The notes beneath the pieces were generated by a model, which saw nothing but the letters and a program-made list of their open reading frames with translations, ran no database searches and had not been told where the DNA came from. From Acanthochromis polyacanthus (Eukaryota; Chordata; Actinopteri; Pomacentridae), in NCBI RefSeq assembly GCF_021347895.1, contig NC_067124.1:23380521-23444520 (forward strand): a DNA stretch of 64,000 bases, read 5' to 3'. Shown here in pieces: positions 1-13,000 of the stretch; positions within the stretch are counted from its first letter, which is position 1; each line of letters opens with the position of its first letter. The position numbers and the translations under genes were made by a program.

Positions 1-3000
1 CGTTTTCAGAGTCTCAGCTTAGGAAATTCCTTGTTGATGCATAACTATATATTTATATATTTTTATCCCTATTCTTTATCTCTGTTGGGTTCTCTGTCCA
101 AGCCCTGAATGTTCAGCTGCCATCAGTTTCACTCTCACCCCCCCTCTCTCTTCTCACTCCGGTCATATGGTCCACTCTGTGATCAACAGTGTGTAAACAG
201 GACTGTTGTCCTCTCTGCTCCAGATGTTAATGACCATATGAAGGTCTGACACTCACAGGCTTTGTTTTTGTTTTCCTCCAAGTTCTCCATTGTTGTTGTT
301 GATTAAAAGCCAGTCAAATGAAAAGACAACTGCAAAAAGTTATTACGAAGTGTAAAAAATGACAACTGTTTTATGTGTTTTTATAGAAGTATAAACTCAG
401 CATCAGAATTGGGGGGAGGGGGGCAGGGGGATCTTGTTGCAATTCCTTTCAGTTGCAACAAACACTACTTTACTAATCATCATAGTAAAGTAGATTTTGT
501 GTCCTTAGTAAACAGTAAAGGTAAAGGCTGATGTAGTGCAGAACAAATGTACATAATGCTTTATGCTTGCTGGACTTAAAAACATTAAAGTAAGACAATA
601 CGAGTTTCCAAATTATGGCAGATTTAGAAAAAAAACTTAGACTTTAGATATCAGGATTTGGGATTAGGAAGTTTTGCTCTGGTATATAATTTGCTCCAGA
701 GCTTTTAGTTATAACTGTGTAAAGATTAAGAAACAGATCACTTTCTAGTCAGAGTTGAATGAACCAGCAGACTAATCTGACATCAGACAACGTAATTATC
801 TACATAACATGTCATAGTCACACACATAATTTTGTCTATCTCTTTATTTTTCTGTTTCGTGAAGTTCTTTGTAACTTGGATTTTGAAAAGTGCTCTATAA
901 ATAAAGACTGTTCTTGTTGTTTTCATCTTGGCGAGTGCATGTTGCAACATCATGAAAATGTGCTTCTTGACTGTGACCCAGGTCAGCCTGACTCCTGACA
1001 TATGCCACAGACCACATAGACCTGGTGAAATTACAAGATCTTCTTTCACCAAGTAAGCATGCTAGCTTGCACATTAGTAAGAGGGGTTACTTCTAAGTTC
1101 TTTACCTGCATTATCAAGATGAACAGTGACTGTGGACAGCACTGTGGGGTTCTAAGCAGACCAGATGGCTTGTCTTTAGGAACCTCTGCCACTGTGAGGT
1201 CAAAACAGTAGGGGCCAGAGTCAGTCACGACTTAAGCTGTCCAAAACACAAAGATTGCTGTGCCCATTCACATTCCTGATCTCAAATTTATCTAGCTCCA
1301 CATACTCCTGGTTTGCAAATGTCAGGTATTGTGATCAGAACGTTCATTTCCACATAATGGGAGACAGGAACATCTTCAAAAAGCCTTGTACAATTGAGAC
1401 CTGACCTTGACTAACTATTAGACCTGAAGAATTGCAGTTTAACTAATTATTCTTTTTGAAAACCACACAACAGCGAAACGGTTATCACACCAACAGACTC
1501 TGCAGATGCAGATAAAATTAAAAGATGAAAAACAGGGACTGTTAAAAAATAAAAGCTGAACTGTAAGAATGATGTACTTTTTTTTTTTTTACCTTTTTTA
1601 AACCCAACTCTATATTTTGCACATTATATTTTGTATAACGTGCATTTTTCTGTCATTGCTACTGATAATCGAGTCTATTCTGCCTTATTCCATGACTTTT
1701 TAAAAAAAAATTTAGGCATCAAGATTAATAGAATTAACAGAATTAGGAATCTGGCAGAGTTTTTCATGTTCAAGGAAATTAATAAGAGAACTTTATTAAT
1801 CCTACACCGGAAATTTGGTGCTACATCAGCAACAAGATCTATACGAAGGTAGGAAGATATGAAACAATGGTAAAGACAAATCTATTGATACCCTTATGTC
1901 TATGAGGTCATATTGCACAGTAAATCAAAGGCTAAAAGCAGTATTTTTGATCAAACCTACATGCAGTATTGGCTCCTGCGGTCAAACAGCGTATTGTAGC
2001 ATACAGTGTATACAGTGATGTGCCACCACTGAACCCTGCAGACAACAAGCTTCCCTGTGTATTCTAACCTTTCCCAGAAGGCCGCTGCCAAAGAGTACTA
2101 TAGTGTGCATTCAGCCATCTTTGTTATTGCCCACACAGCTCTGGGGGCAGTGGGAGAGGAAGCTGTGTCGGATCTGGTTTCCTATGCCACCGTGGCCTCC
2201 GGGCACAAGGGCGGCTTTGTGAGGGTCACAGTCTCCACGCAGTGACAGCAGGCGGCAAACACACAAACACCGTCCAACGTGGAAAAACGATGAAATAATG
2301 GGATTCTTCTGTTTTTGCTTGTGTTGCTTCCCCATTGTGCTCCATCATCAATGGAAGTCTTTCTTGTCCTCCAATTAGTATTCGCACAAACACCTCTAGG
2401 GGAAAACGGCCAACTGTCTCTGCAGCACTCTATATCCATCTACCAATCTATTCGACGTATATCTTAGGTTTTTGCTCCTCTATCAACAAATTTAATATAG
2501 ATATTATGATCCCCAGAGGAATCCATATGATCCACCTACCTAACTGATGTTACCCTGACTTTTCCTTTAGTGTCACTGTTGTAGTTGACATCTGATTTTT
2601 ACCGAAAGGCCTCAACAACTGCTCAATGGATTGCCAAAAAACAGAGCTTACAGGTTGCAGAAAATGAAATGTAATGACTTTAGTAACTCTTTCTGCACCA
2701 CCAAGAGTTGGACATTACAATTTCTGAGTGAAATAGGTAACTGTTACAAGGATATCTATACATTTTAATGCAGACATTCATAGGATTCAAAAACTTTAAT
2801 CTCCTGATCAACGATGTTTTTCTCACATAATGGCACATTTGGAATTTATGAGAAATCTTAAATAATGACCTACTACTCCTGAATTGACACTGGGATTAAT
2901 GAAAGTTAATTAATGAAAATGGAAGATGCTTTATTACTTCTGCAGAGTTAGCAGGGGGCTACATTGGTCTATAGACCTCATTCCATTGCAAAAGGAAAGA

Positions 3001-5079
3001 CACAAAGATCTACAAGTCTGAATCACTTTGTCAACACTTAAAAAATGATGCAGCTCATTTAAAAATATCAAAATCCTCAGTATTTTTGTTGTTTAAATTG
3101 TGGTTGCAATATGAAAGCCAGTTAACATTGCAAGTGGAACTTAAGTTTTAAGTCTGCCTAAGAAATCAACATATATGGTTAACTTTGGTTTGATTATTTA
3201 GATTTGTTCTCTGCGTTGTTGGAATTCTTTGCTTTATTCTGTTCTCCTCTCTCCTGCATCAGTTTTGGTCCATAAGCAGCTGAAACGTTGCCCTCTGCTG
3301 TTTAACTTTCAGAAGTGCTAAGTTGCTTTTTTTTTTTGTCATTGTGCCATCATGTGGTCATTTTAGCACAGTTGGCACAATAAACACAATGATGCTTATT
3401 AAATAACTGAAGTACTTCAAATGCTAACAGTAAATACAGGAAATATCTGAGAGTATGTTTGCCTTTAAAACAAATGAAGATCAGTCATTTCTAAGCTACA
3501 TCTTGTCACTTGGCCTCCCTGTTCTATTCATTTCCTCTGCAGCTGTTGGAGGTTCTCAGTAACTTATTCCAGCCTGCAGGCAAACACTCTCTCTCTCTGC
3601 CTGTGACACCTCATATCTATTTGATTGATGGATTTGTTCTTAGCGCTCTGCAAGTTACTTTAGAGGTTAATGCTTTTGAAAGACTAAATAGAGCTGACAG
3701 ATACTGGTTCTGGTTATTGTCCTTGTTTAGATTTTTTTTATTTTTTAACAGGTCTGTTCAAAGGTTCCCTCTTTTTTTTTTTAAATATTCAATAGATTTC
3801 TGCAGCCTTAACTGTTTGTCATGCATCAGAGTGCTGAATGACTTTATGTCCCTTCCATCCATCTGCAACAGATGACAGACTGATATGAGAGCAGGTTGGC
3901 CTGCCTGCAGCCCTGATGTAGTATCAGTTTGCGTGGTGCATTGGTGCGTGACTCTGTTGTCAAGCTGTGAGAAAGCTGTGGGGTCATGAAGACACCTCAT
4001 GGGTAGAAGTATGTACTCCCTGACAAGCTTTCTACCACTCTGAAAGGCCCCATTTCCCCCCTAGGAAGACACGCTATCCTCGAAACATTTAACATTCTTA
4101 CAAATGCCCGTTTTCCTGAAGCCCATGCTGAGAGTGACATTTATGGAGCGTAGTGACAGATTAGCCTTTCTTGCAGTTTAAAAAAGCTAAATGTTCTGGC
4201 AGTTCAGAGAGGTTCCCCCATCTGACTGAGGGTTACCTGGATTCCTCTTGTATTCATGCTGGTAAATGCGGGTACCTTTATTGTTCTTGCATAACTCACA
4301 CAGGTTCTGAGTGTCTAAATGGAGCTGGATTTGACCTTTCGACCCTTTGTTATACAGAAAACAATAAGGTTTTTAAAAATCAGCTATGTGAAACAGAAAA
4401 CTGTTTTATATTCCTTTCCTCTGTATAATTTCATTTCACTACATTAGTAGACCAAGTAATGTGCATGGGAATAGGGTATATCACTGCTCTGAATATGGCA
4501 CACTTCTTTGTATTTCAAGAATAATTTAAATAAATGCTCTTTGTCAGAAGAATTCGTTCATTTTCTCTCCTGTGAGTCATTAAAAATACATTTGATTCCC
4601 GACAAAACCGTAAAAATGTAACTTTAAAACCAAAACTAAGACCTGAAAGATGCTTTAGTGGTTTGTAAAACTGAGGGGAACTACAGAGTTGGGTAATGGT
4701 TATGGCTATGAATCAGTGAAGTTATGGGGAGTGCAGGATAAATACCGTAATCTATAGTATGCTGAGCTTTGTACACTCATTAGTCACCCTGACCACATCC
4801 AATTTGAGGATTGTTAGGAGTGTACCTGGTTTAGAGTAAGAAACAAAGCAAAAAAATGTTGCTAGTATTTTCAAGGTAATTTCTACTTAACATACTTGAA
4901 AAAGTCAAACATTACAAAATTACTTTTTCTCTACAGTTAGCTCCGCAGACAACTTCTGTAATTCTGTTTTTTTTCGTCATATTTTATTTCTTTAGTATTT
5001 TATCTACAAATGGAATGCAACACAAATGAAAACAAAAACAACTGCAATAACCTGCCACCTTTTTTCAATTCTCAGTAAA
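1..5079. other. Intergenic, mostly unassigned
   Basis: This is AT-rich sequence without a recognisable gene. It holds a T homopolymer near 1570-1590, a G-rich stretch near 411-430 and a weak repeat fragment at about 1781-1835 resembling the repeat in rhbg intron 6. A GC-richer open segment at 2078-2245 is discussed as a finding. Confidence 0.5.
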
Positions 5080-5565
5080 TAATTGCTACAAGTGAAGGAC
5101 TCAGATGGGGAGTGAGAAGCTGTTGGAACTCAAATAATAAAAGGATGCCTAAGAGGTTTTGTATTCTGGTCTTGTCTTTAATTATAGCCAGTGTCAGATC
5201 TGTGGACTCAGGAGGGTTCACTGGATAAAAACAAATCTGACAAATAGGTAGAGCCAAGACCATTAACAGATTCATAAACCACTGAAGGATCTTAACCCAT
5301 AAGAACCCACAACCATTTTTCCTTAAATGACTTAATGAGTTAAGATCAGACTTAAAACTTCGCAAGGAAGAGACTTTGGCACTCAAAGTGCTTGTTACAC
5401 TGGTGTCACCATGAGTTCTTATGGGTTAGAATCAATTCTAAAGCAAACAGGTCACCAGTGCAGACATTTTAAAACTGGTGCAATGTATGCTCTCCTTTGG
5501 CCTTACTTACAATGTGCTGAGTTTTAAAGCAATTGTAGCGAAGTTATATTCTTCTAAGGGAGAAG
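5080..5565. repeat. Dispersed teleost repeat fragment with nested MITE
   Basis: Phrases such as attcataaaccactgaagg and ggtcaccagtgcagac belong to a repeat style very common in fish genomes, with related fragments at 7425-7570 and elsewhere in the window. It is split by the inverted-repeat insert at 5293-5428. The parent family is not identified. Confidence 0.5.
5293..5428. mobile_element. Small MITE with 14-bp terminal inverted repeats
   Basis: TAACCCATAAGAAC at 5293-5306 is repeated as its exact complement at 5415-5428. The 136-bp unit has no coding capacity and interrupts the repeat on either side. TA at each end suggests a TA target duplication, as in Tc1/mariner-type elements, but this is an inference. 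Confidence 0.65.
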
Positions 5566-5593
5566 AGGAATCGGTGCATTACAACTGTCAGTC

Positions 5594-5960
5594 CTTAAAG
5601 GTGCTTTTCCATTGGCACGTACTCGACTCGGTTTAGGTTTTCCATTTCTTTGAGTGCCACCTCTTCGTGGGTGTGTCATCATAGCATGGTGGCCCGGAAG
5701 TCTCTTAACACCATTTGTGTGCGACACAAACACAACCCAACATTGGAGGACATTGAGGGGATGGTGTACGTGTTGCTCGGTGTATGGCTTTATGTCAAAC
5801 TAAGTAACAAAGAATCATAGAAAACTGAGGGCGGCGAGTCAAAACAATCAGAAGTGATACAGCAGTATCAAGCCGAAGACAAGAGGATACGAATTAGACG
5901 ACGTATGAGGGTAAACTAATGCTAGTTAGCTACAGTTGTCGTGAAACCCTATAATGGCTG
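5594..5960. repeat. Fragment of a non-autonomous DNA element
   Basis: It begins TTAAAGGTGCTTTTCCATTG, a start seen in common fish repeats, and continues through a more GC-rich body. The opposite terminus is not recognisable. Assignment is by resemblance only. Confidence 0.35.
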
Positions 5961-6244
5961 CAATTTACTGCTATTAGGTATTAAAACATGTATGCTGTTT
6001 ATGTGTTTCAGATGGCTCTCGATCTGGGTGTTCAACTGAGCCTCCCAGTGATGGGATTTAATTGTTCCTGGCTTCACAAACGTGCAGTGGGTGCAGAATT
6101 TCAGGATGTGTGAAGAAACCTTTGACTTCCTGTGCAACAAATTGCGTGCATCTATGCAGCGACAAGTCACCACTTTCTGAGACTGAGCCAGTGGCAAGCT
6201 TCCACAATAGCTGCAGAATGTGCTGTCTATTGCTTGATATCTAA

Positions 6245-6450
6245 TATAGTTAAAGGGTAGGCCTCAGGAGATAGTGATGTATAGCTGTGTGTCATCTGCA
6301 TAGAAGTCGATCAACGCACATTCCTGAATAAGATCAAGTTTTTAATGTCCGTAGGATGATGTCATTTCATTTTCATGCCTTTTCCAGCAAGAAACAAGGA
6401 GTTTTCAGTGCTGTTTATCTGTCAGTATCATTATGAATAAAGTCATTGGA
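6245..6450. repeat. Fragment of a dispersed repeat, related to 23410-23765
   Basis: It shares the 15-mer GTGTCATCTGCATAG (6289-6303) with a segment at 23522-23536. Both sit in the same kind of common teleost repeat. Boundaries are approximate. Confidence 0.45.
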
Positions 6451-7424
6451 CACATTTTATAAAAGCTGGTGGAGAGGTGGTGCATGGCTAAATGACGAAC
6501 CCAATAAATGCTCAGATCACTTTCTTAATAATAATGAAAACTGAGAGGGCTGTGAACTCCTAGTCTCTGTGTGACATTTTGGGCTGCCTGTTATCTCAAA
6601 ATCATTGTATGTGTTGTGAATTTTCACAATGTCATGATGGTTGTCAAGTGATCAGTGTCATTTGACTCTCACCTTTTTTTTTTCTTTTTTTTTTTGCATT
6701 TCATGGTATGCTGATTATTATGAGATGTGTCACATGTGACTCTCAGCAGTCTCCCAGCAGGTATGCAGGCTCTTCAGTGATTGGCTGTTTAGATACTCTC
6801 ATCTGTCATGTGTCACTGAATATCTGATCAATGCATCTTTCTAAGAAAAGGGCTCATGGCCTGGAGCACTTCGACATGTTTTCATTCAAAATGACTGTAC
6901 CATTTCGTTGAAAACTGTATGTTTCAACGTGAAGCTGTTCAAGCCTCAACACTACAGCTGGACACAAACATATGTCTAGACAAAAACAGTGGTTATTTGA
7001 CCTTTTGTCCTCATTGTGCAACGATTCAGCCCACTGATGGGCCTGAGGCTCCTCAACCTATCCCTTACCAGTTGAGTTAGTTGTGTAACACGTGGATGAT
7101 ATAGATCTGAGAGCAAAGATAGGAGAGAGATAAGACAACGTTTCCATTCCTGTTTTGCACTGTGTAGCCTGGAGCTCCTCTGGCTTGTTTCTTCTCAACT
7201 AAGAGCTCAAACAGAAAACCTCCAAAAAGAAGACTGTAACTTTGTGCGTACGTGTTCATGAATATGTTCTGTATCTGCAACTATCATCAAACAACAATCA
7301 TACCCTTTCTGTTCCTCCGTGGAAACATCACATAGTGGTACATATAGCAGATACATCATCTCTCTGCAAAAATTCTAATGACTTCAAAACACATTTTTAG
7401 CAGTACTTGGATATACGTAGGCAG

Positions 7425-7570
7425 GAGCCCGGCCATTCAAGGCTTTAAAAAAAACAGCAGTAAAATCTGAAAATCGGTTCTTAAACTCACAGGGAGCCAG
7501 TGAAGGGAAGCAAGGACTGGTGTGATGTGGTCTCTTCTCTTGGTACTTGTTGAAAGCCTTTTGGATTAAT
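7425..7570. repeat. Fragment of a dispersed teleost repeat
   Basis: Phrases CCGGCCATTCAAGGCTTTAA and GGGAGCCAGTGAAGGG are typical of an abundant fish repeat also represented near 5.1-5.5 kb. It ends just before the inverted-repeat element at 7652. Confidence 0.5.
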
Positions 7571-7651
7571 TGAATGAGTCACTTATCCCATAAATCAGAT
7601 GTAGATGTACCGTATTGTTGGCTGTTGCTATGACATGAGTTTTTTCTTAAA

Positions 7652-8702
7652 GGTTGATGCTACAGGTACGGACCCGTACCCGTAGCATCTGTACTAGAGG
7701 TACGGACCCGTTAAGGTCACTGAAGAGCTGGCGCCGGTTAACTACTATTTGCTGCACATTACAGGCAGTTTATATGAATGACTTTGACGGCGAACATTGT
7801 ATAATTTAACCAAAAATACACCGTCTCCTCTCACACTTTAGACATTGCAGTTTTTACGCTTTTAGACGCCGTGTCTAAATTGTTTGAAGTCCAGTTCCTA
7901 TTAATTAGTTTACCGTGTTCAGTGGTGGAAGCGGCTGACGAACTCCATTGCAAATGTTCCCATTTAATTTCGGATGCTAATTTACAAGATAAAGTTAAGG
8001 ATGTCGAATATGAAACAAACACTCGTGAATGGTGAGGAGCAGCTCTTTAATTCGGCATGAATTTAAAAAAACCCACAAACTTGATTTACTGTGATATTGT
8101 GGGATTTGTTTGTGGTTATGTAACTTAGCCATTCAACAGAGTCCGCTAACATTAAAGTGACTGACGTGCAGTGTCTGTGTTGACAGACATAGAAAATACA
8201 TCAGGGTTTTGTTTAGGTTGTTAATATGTAATAGTCTGTCGCTACTTTTGAAGGTGAAAAAATACTTGTAGTTTGCTGGCTGTTAGTTCCGCCATTTGTT
8301 TTGTTTGCTGTTTGTGCTTTATTAGAACAGGGTCACGTGAATAAAAAGTTTTGCTATTTTTAATAGTAGTGCCGATTCCAACCCCCAAATCGCTGTCCGT
8401 GAAAAAGTCAGATAATGATATTTATAAGACATTATGCATGATAGAAAAGAGAGCAGCAGATGACTGACATGACAGGCTCGGCACGCAGATTCACCTCGAA
8501 TCACGGAAGCGCCTTCATCACTCGGATTACCAAGCCGGCTCATTAATATTTATGTACGTCGGATTACCAGCCAATCACAAAGCGCATTCATCAGCCGACT
8601 CATTAATAGTCATGTCCGTCTCATTAATATTTATGGTAAAGTAAAGTGCCGTATCCGTAGGCCACAGGCTACGGGTACGGGTCCGTATCTGTAGACACTA
8701 CG
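7652..8702. mobile_element. Inverted-repeat element A with 9-bp target duplication
   Basis: TTTCTTAAA occurs directly on both sides (7643-7651 and 8703-8711). The ends are imperfect inverted repeats: GGTTGATGCTACAGGTACGG at the left, and the complement of a right end reading TACGGGTCCGTATCTGTAG. A GGTACGGACCCGTA-like motif recurs at both ends. No transposase frame is present. The 9-bp duplication and G-starting termini suggest a Mutator-like non-autonomous element; the family name is an inference. Confidence 0.7.
8500..8640. repeat. Degenerate direct repeats inside element A
   Basis: CTCATTAATATTTATG (8540 area), CTCATTAATAGTCATG and a third CTCATTAATATTTATG recur, with CGGATTACCA and GCGCNTTCATCA blocks between. 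This looks like a diverged short tandem array within the element. Confidence 0.5.
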
Positions 8703-8785
8703 TTTCTTAAAACAGGAAACTATTTCTTTGTGAAATTAGATGATTTTGAAGATGAGGTGATGTGTTATAGCAAGACAAGTGCATG

Positions 8786-9151
8786 TCCATCCATCCATTC
8801 TCTATACACCACTTTATCCTCACTAGGGTCATGGAGGGTGCTGGAGCCTATCCCAGCTGACTCGGGTGAAGGCAGGAGACACCCTGGACAGGTCGCCAGT
8901 CTGTCACAGGGCCATATATACAGACAGACAATCACACTCACATTCACACCTACAGACAATTTAGAGTTATCAATTAACCTCAGCATATTTTTGGACTGTG
9001 GGAGGAAGCCGGAGTGCCCGGAGAAAACCCACGCATGCACAGGGAGAACATGCAAACTCCATGCAGAAAGATCCAGGGCTCAGGCTGGGACTCGGACCAG
9101 GGATCTTCTTGCTGCAAGGCGAAAGTGCTAACCACTACTCCACTGTGCAGC
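8786..9151 (-). mobile_element. tRNA-derived SINE, minus strand
   Basis: Read on the minus strand it starts with a tRNA-like head: an A-box-like stretch at 9125-9145 and a B-box-like GGTCCGAGTCCC (complement of 9087-9098). A body common in fish genomes follows, including CTGGCGACCTGTCCAGGGTG, and it ends in a (TGGA)n tail at 8786-8800. A second partial copy is at 55040-55312. Confidence 0.75.
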
Positions 9152-11959
9152 GACAAGTGAATGTGATATAAATTATAAAAAATCATAAAAAGAAATCTTG
9201 TCATGGCATGAGAAATAATTTATTAAAACAGCAAACTGAAGATATATTTTGATGGCAGGGCTGGCACTAAAACGTGAACGGAATTTGTATTTTGTGTAAC
9301 TATGGATGAAGAGACTTTCTATAATTTGTGCATTATACACAAACTCACTCTCAAAATGAGCATGTAGGCCCCTGAAAAGCATTCATAGTACAGTTTAATA
9401 CCTCCACTGTGCATTAGCAAGGTAAGTGAAATACCTGTGCAGCTTCCTAATGTATGTTATCTCAGTGTTGCGTAACAGACAGGTCTAGTCTTGTGATTAT
9501 CTTTTTTCATCTGGTGCCAGGCTTCTTGTTGCCTCTGATTGGGCGATTGTGTTATCAGTGGGGCCCAGTCGCCTGCTGCACCGATGGAGTGACAAGAAGC
9601 ATCTACAACCATTATACAATACAAAAAGAAAATCTGTGGCATGCACGCTTGAACGTCTGGAGCTTTTCTGACACCATAAAGAGTCAGGTGATACAACACT
9701 CTTCATGCTTACAAGAAAAATGGGTTAATGTTTGTCAGTGCATTCTAAAACTGAGAGATTAGTTGACCTGGAAACCCCATTAGAATGGTGACACTATTTG
9801 TATATTATATTCTTTTCACATAGATTTATTAAAGGTTATTGTTTCAAACAGCACCAAAACACAAATTATGTTATTCCAGGGCACTATACATACACTGTAT
9901 AAATAAATAAAGGAATAACAAAATAATTTTCCAACCAGTTCTTAACTCATTTTTGAAACAATTTACTGTTTACAGATTTCTGTTTTGTTAAATTACTGTT
10001 AAAAACTAGTAAAATTCCAGCAAAAGAGTTGTTGGCCATACAAAAAGGCAAAAAAAAATTGTAAGACATTTTAAAAACTTTTTTGTGTGTGTGTTAAATT
10101 ACAGAAAATATCAACTTGGCATGATGAAAAATATTAATTTACATGTTGACTAAATTTTAAAAAATGCACAGAAAACTATAAATTATAACCACATTAGAAA
10201 CCTGTATTTACAGACAGTCATTTGTTCCTTTTGCAGTGTATGACTATAGAATTACAGTTTTGCTGTATTTAAATCAGCAAAAGACATCATTTATGAACAG
10301 ATATTTGCCATTATTTTCAGTTTTTACAGTTTTTGAATGTTGCAATATTCCACCTTTTTCATATACATGTTTTACTGGCACCCTTGCTGCCAGATTTTTA
10401 TAGTGTAGTAAAGTCAAGACTCAAAATCCAAGTCAAAATAATAAATTACAAGAAGATATCAGCTACAAATTGTAAGGGTTGCTGCAGATATTTTTTACCT
10501 GTAGCTTAATCCTGACTTTTCTAGTAAACCAAACCCCTGAACATACAAATTAATTTGATGGAAATGACTTGCCACTAATGCAAGGTTAACAGTATTGCAA
10601 CATTTCTGAAGAACTGAAAGTATTTTAGGAATTGTTCACTAACATCTAAAATGAATGCCATGATAACAAGGATGCTTTGTATTTCTACGATCACGAGACA
10701 CCAACGTTGTTTTTTTTTTCAGTTGAGTAAGCTCTGGAATGACAGCAACTCCTGGCATCTTACTGACATTTTACAGAAAAACAATACACTATAATCCTTG
10801 TAAATATACATGTTCATCACTCATTTGTCTGAATCTGGATTTAATCATTTATCCAAAAATGTAACTGCAGCATTGCCTAGAGGGAAAGCTGTTAAGATGA
10901 ACTATAGAGTCTATTGTGACAAAGAACAGGATGACAATTATAGTGCGTCTCATTTTTGTTCATGTTTTCATTAGTTTTGGTAACACTGCACACGGTAAAG
11001 TAGCAAATGCTCACTAAGAAGAATTAATTCTCTATAATGATGTTAGTCACAGTGAACTATGTCAGATTAATACATTTCACAAGTAAAAACTGGAGTAATT
11101 GCACCACTTCTCAGTGTCACAGCATTGGTTTAGATCAGGTGTTTGACATGAGAAAATCTCATGTTTCAAATTGCAATTGTCACTGTTTTCAGTTTTTGTT
11201 CTCTGTAGCTAATACCGTTAAAGCTCCAAGAACTGCAAGGAGCTAATGCAGCAAGACGTGACTCACTGCAGATTCTCCAAAATGGAGTATGTATCAAATA
11301 CACCTGTGGCACATGACAGATATGATTGTTGGCAAACGGTTTAGCATAAAGAACAACAAAGTCTATTTCTTTGACATATCTAATATTATTTTTTTATGAC
11401 TTTAATATTGGCTTACTATTTTACATTTGCACAGCTAAACTGTTTGTTTGAGTGTAGGAGATCATGGTTGTATGTAAAAGAGATCCTTTTACTTGGTAGC
11501 TGCTAGATCAGATCAGCTGTCTAACCCAACCTACCATAACGACCAATCACAGCAGAGCATCACTGCACAGCATTCCTCTGGTTGATGCAATCTATCATCA
11601 TTCCTTTTGAATCTGCAACAAACATGTTCTTGGTTACCGGGCTGATGAATCCTATCCTGTCTAAATGGAGTGACAGACCACCACTGTTCTGAAAAATTCT
11701 TCAGGATTTTACATACACCTATTCACATGACCATAAGAGTGTGCCTGTGTAAACATTGGTCATTGTCACACCCTTTTGAACAGTTGACCTTTTTATTTTA
11801 CATTTTTTCTGGTGATATTGGGCTGGTTTAAAACCTAAATTAAAGGAGTGAATAAACTAAGGAAAGGCATGCCTGGATCTTTTTTTAAATGTTACTTTTA
11901 ACTATTTGTTGATTGTCTTCATAATATTTTGAGCAGTTGTATCCCCTTACTGATGAAAT

Positions 11960-11997
<38 letters not shown>

Positions 11998-12212
11998 AAT
12001 TTCGTGTTTTTATTGTCAGTTTTCTATTAAATCATTTGTAATGCTGTTTTAAAAAAATCTTCTCTTCACTACGAAGTAAACAATAATGGAATGCACAGTT
12101 TGCTGAATCAAAAACTAGTATCCCAGAACTGTAAACAAACTTTCTTTATCAGTTAATTTTTACACTGACTTATATCTGAGTTTTTACCTGTGTGTATTGG
12201 ATCCAGATTTTA
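9152..12212. other. Intergenic, AT-rich, nothing recognised
   Basis: No coding frame or clear repeat was identified. An AT dinucleotide array lies at 11962-11994. A somewhat GC-richer patch at 9510-9600 has no recognisable content. Confidence 0.5.
11962..11994. repeat. AT dinucleotide microsatellite
   Basis: This is an uninterrupted run of about 16 TA units. Confidence 0.95.
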
Positions 12213-12459
12213 TAAATGGTAAATGGTTGTATTTATATAGCGCTTTTATCCAAAGCGCTTTACATGATACACCACATTCACCCATTCACACACACATTCA
12301 CACACTGATGGCGGAAGCTGCAATGCAAGGCGCAAACCACAACCCACCTAGAGCAATTAGGGGTTAGGTGTCTTGCTCAGGGACACCTCGACATGAGCTC
12401 GACGGGCCGAGGATTGAACCGGCAACCTTCCAGTTACAAGACGGCCACTCTACCCACTG
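12213..12459 (-). mobile_element. tRNA-derived SINE, minus strand
   Basis: The complement starts GTGGGTAGAGTGGCCGTCTT and carries the B-box GGTTCAATCC, a tRNA-like head. It then runs through AGCAAGACACCTAACCCC to the tail GCGCTATATAAATACAACCA. This layout is typical of an abundant fish SINE. It differs in sequence from the SINE at 8786. Confidence 0.75.
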
Positions 12460-12599
12460 TTTAGACTTATGTTAGTCTGAACATGGAATGGAAATCTCAC
12501 ATTAGCTAGCATCCCCTACAAGTTCTGGATTTTTTCAAGAAAAGAAAACATGTCAATCACATGTTCAAAGAATGTTTTGAGAATCATTTTAGTACTCTG

Positions 12600-13000
12600 C
12601 CAAGGAACTAAAATAAATGAAAGTTATGTGACGATCGGCTTATGTTTGGTCTGTCTGCTTGTCTGTCTGTTAGCAACAATATTCAAAAACAGAATAACAG
12701 ATTCGGAGGAAATTTTCAGGGAAGGTCAAAAATGACACAAGGACCACCTCATTAGATTTTAGCAGTGATGCGGCTTATAGTCGAGATCCACGGATTTGTT
12801 CAAGATTTCTGTGTCATCGCAAGATGGTGGCATGGTGTCACTGTAACGATGACTGCAAGTGAACACTGTGTCAGCTGCATGCTGACAATCACATGATTAC
12901 TACCAATCCACTGCTGAGGACTTATCAGGACTTATCCGTCAGAAATTATACAACGACTGAGCAACCTTGGCAGAGTATTGTGCTCTCTGAGTACTTTACT
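12600..13000 (+). repeat. Dispersed repeat, copy 1 (internally deleted)
   Basis: From CAAGGAAC through GTTATGTGACGATC, a GTCTGTCTGTTAGCAACA block, GATCCACGGATTTGTT, and CAACCTTGGCAGAGTATTG, it matches the complement of 16628-17155 in the same order. The copy lacks an inner part present in the other one. Confidence 0.7.

Noticed and set aside
1046..1228. Minus-strand frame resembling the end of an immunoglobulin-like domain (TDSGPYCFDLTVAEV) before a donor-like AATGCAGGTAAAG
   Set aside because: The DxGxYxC spacing is off by one residue, a stop lies just upstream and no partner exon was found. It is probably chance.
8730..9131. 133-codon open frame on the + strand and 96 codons on the other
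   Set aside because: They lie within a tRNA-derived SINE on the minus strand; the frames are incidental.
9454..9762. 102-codon + strand frame in a slightly GC-richer patch
   Set aside because: No protein-like pattern, overlapping minus-strand frames of similar length, and no splice context.
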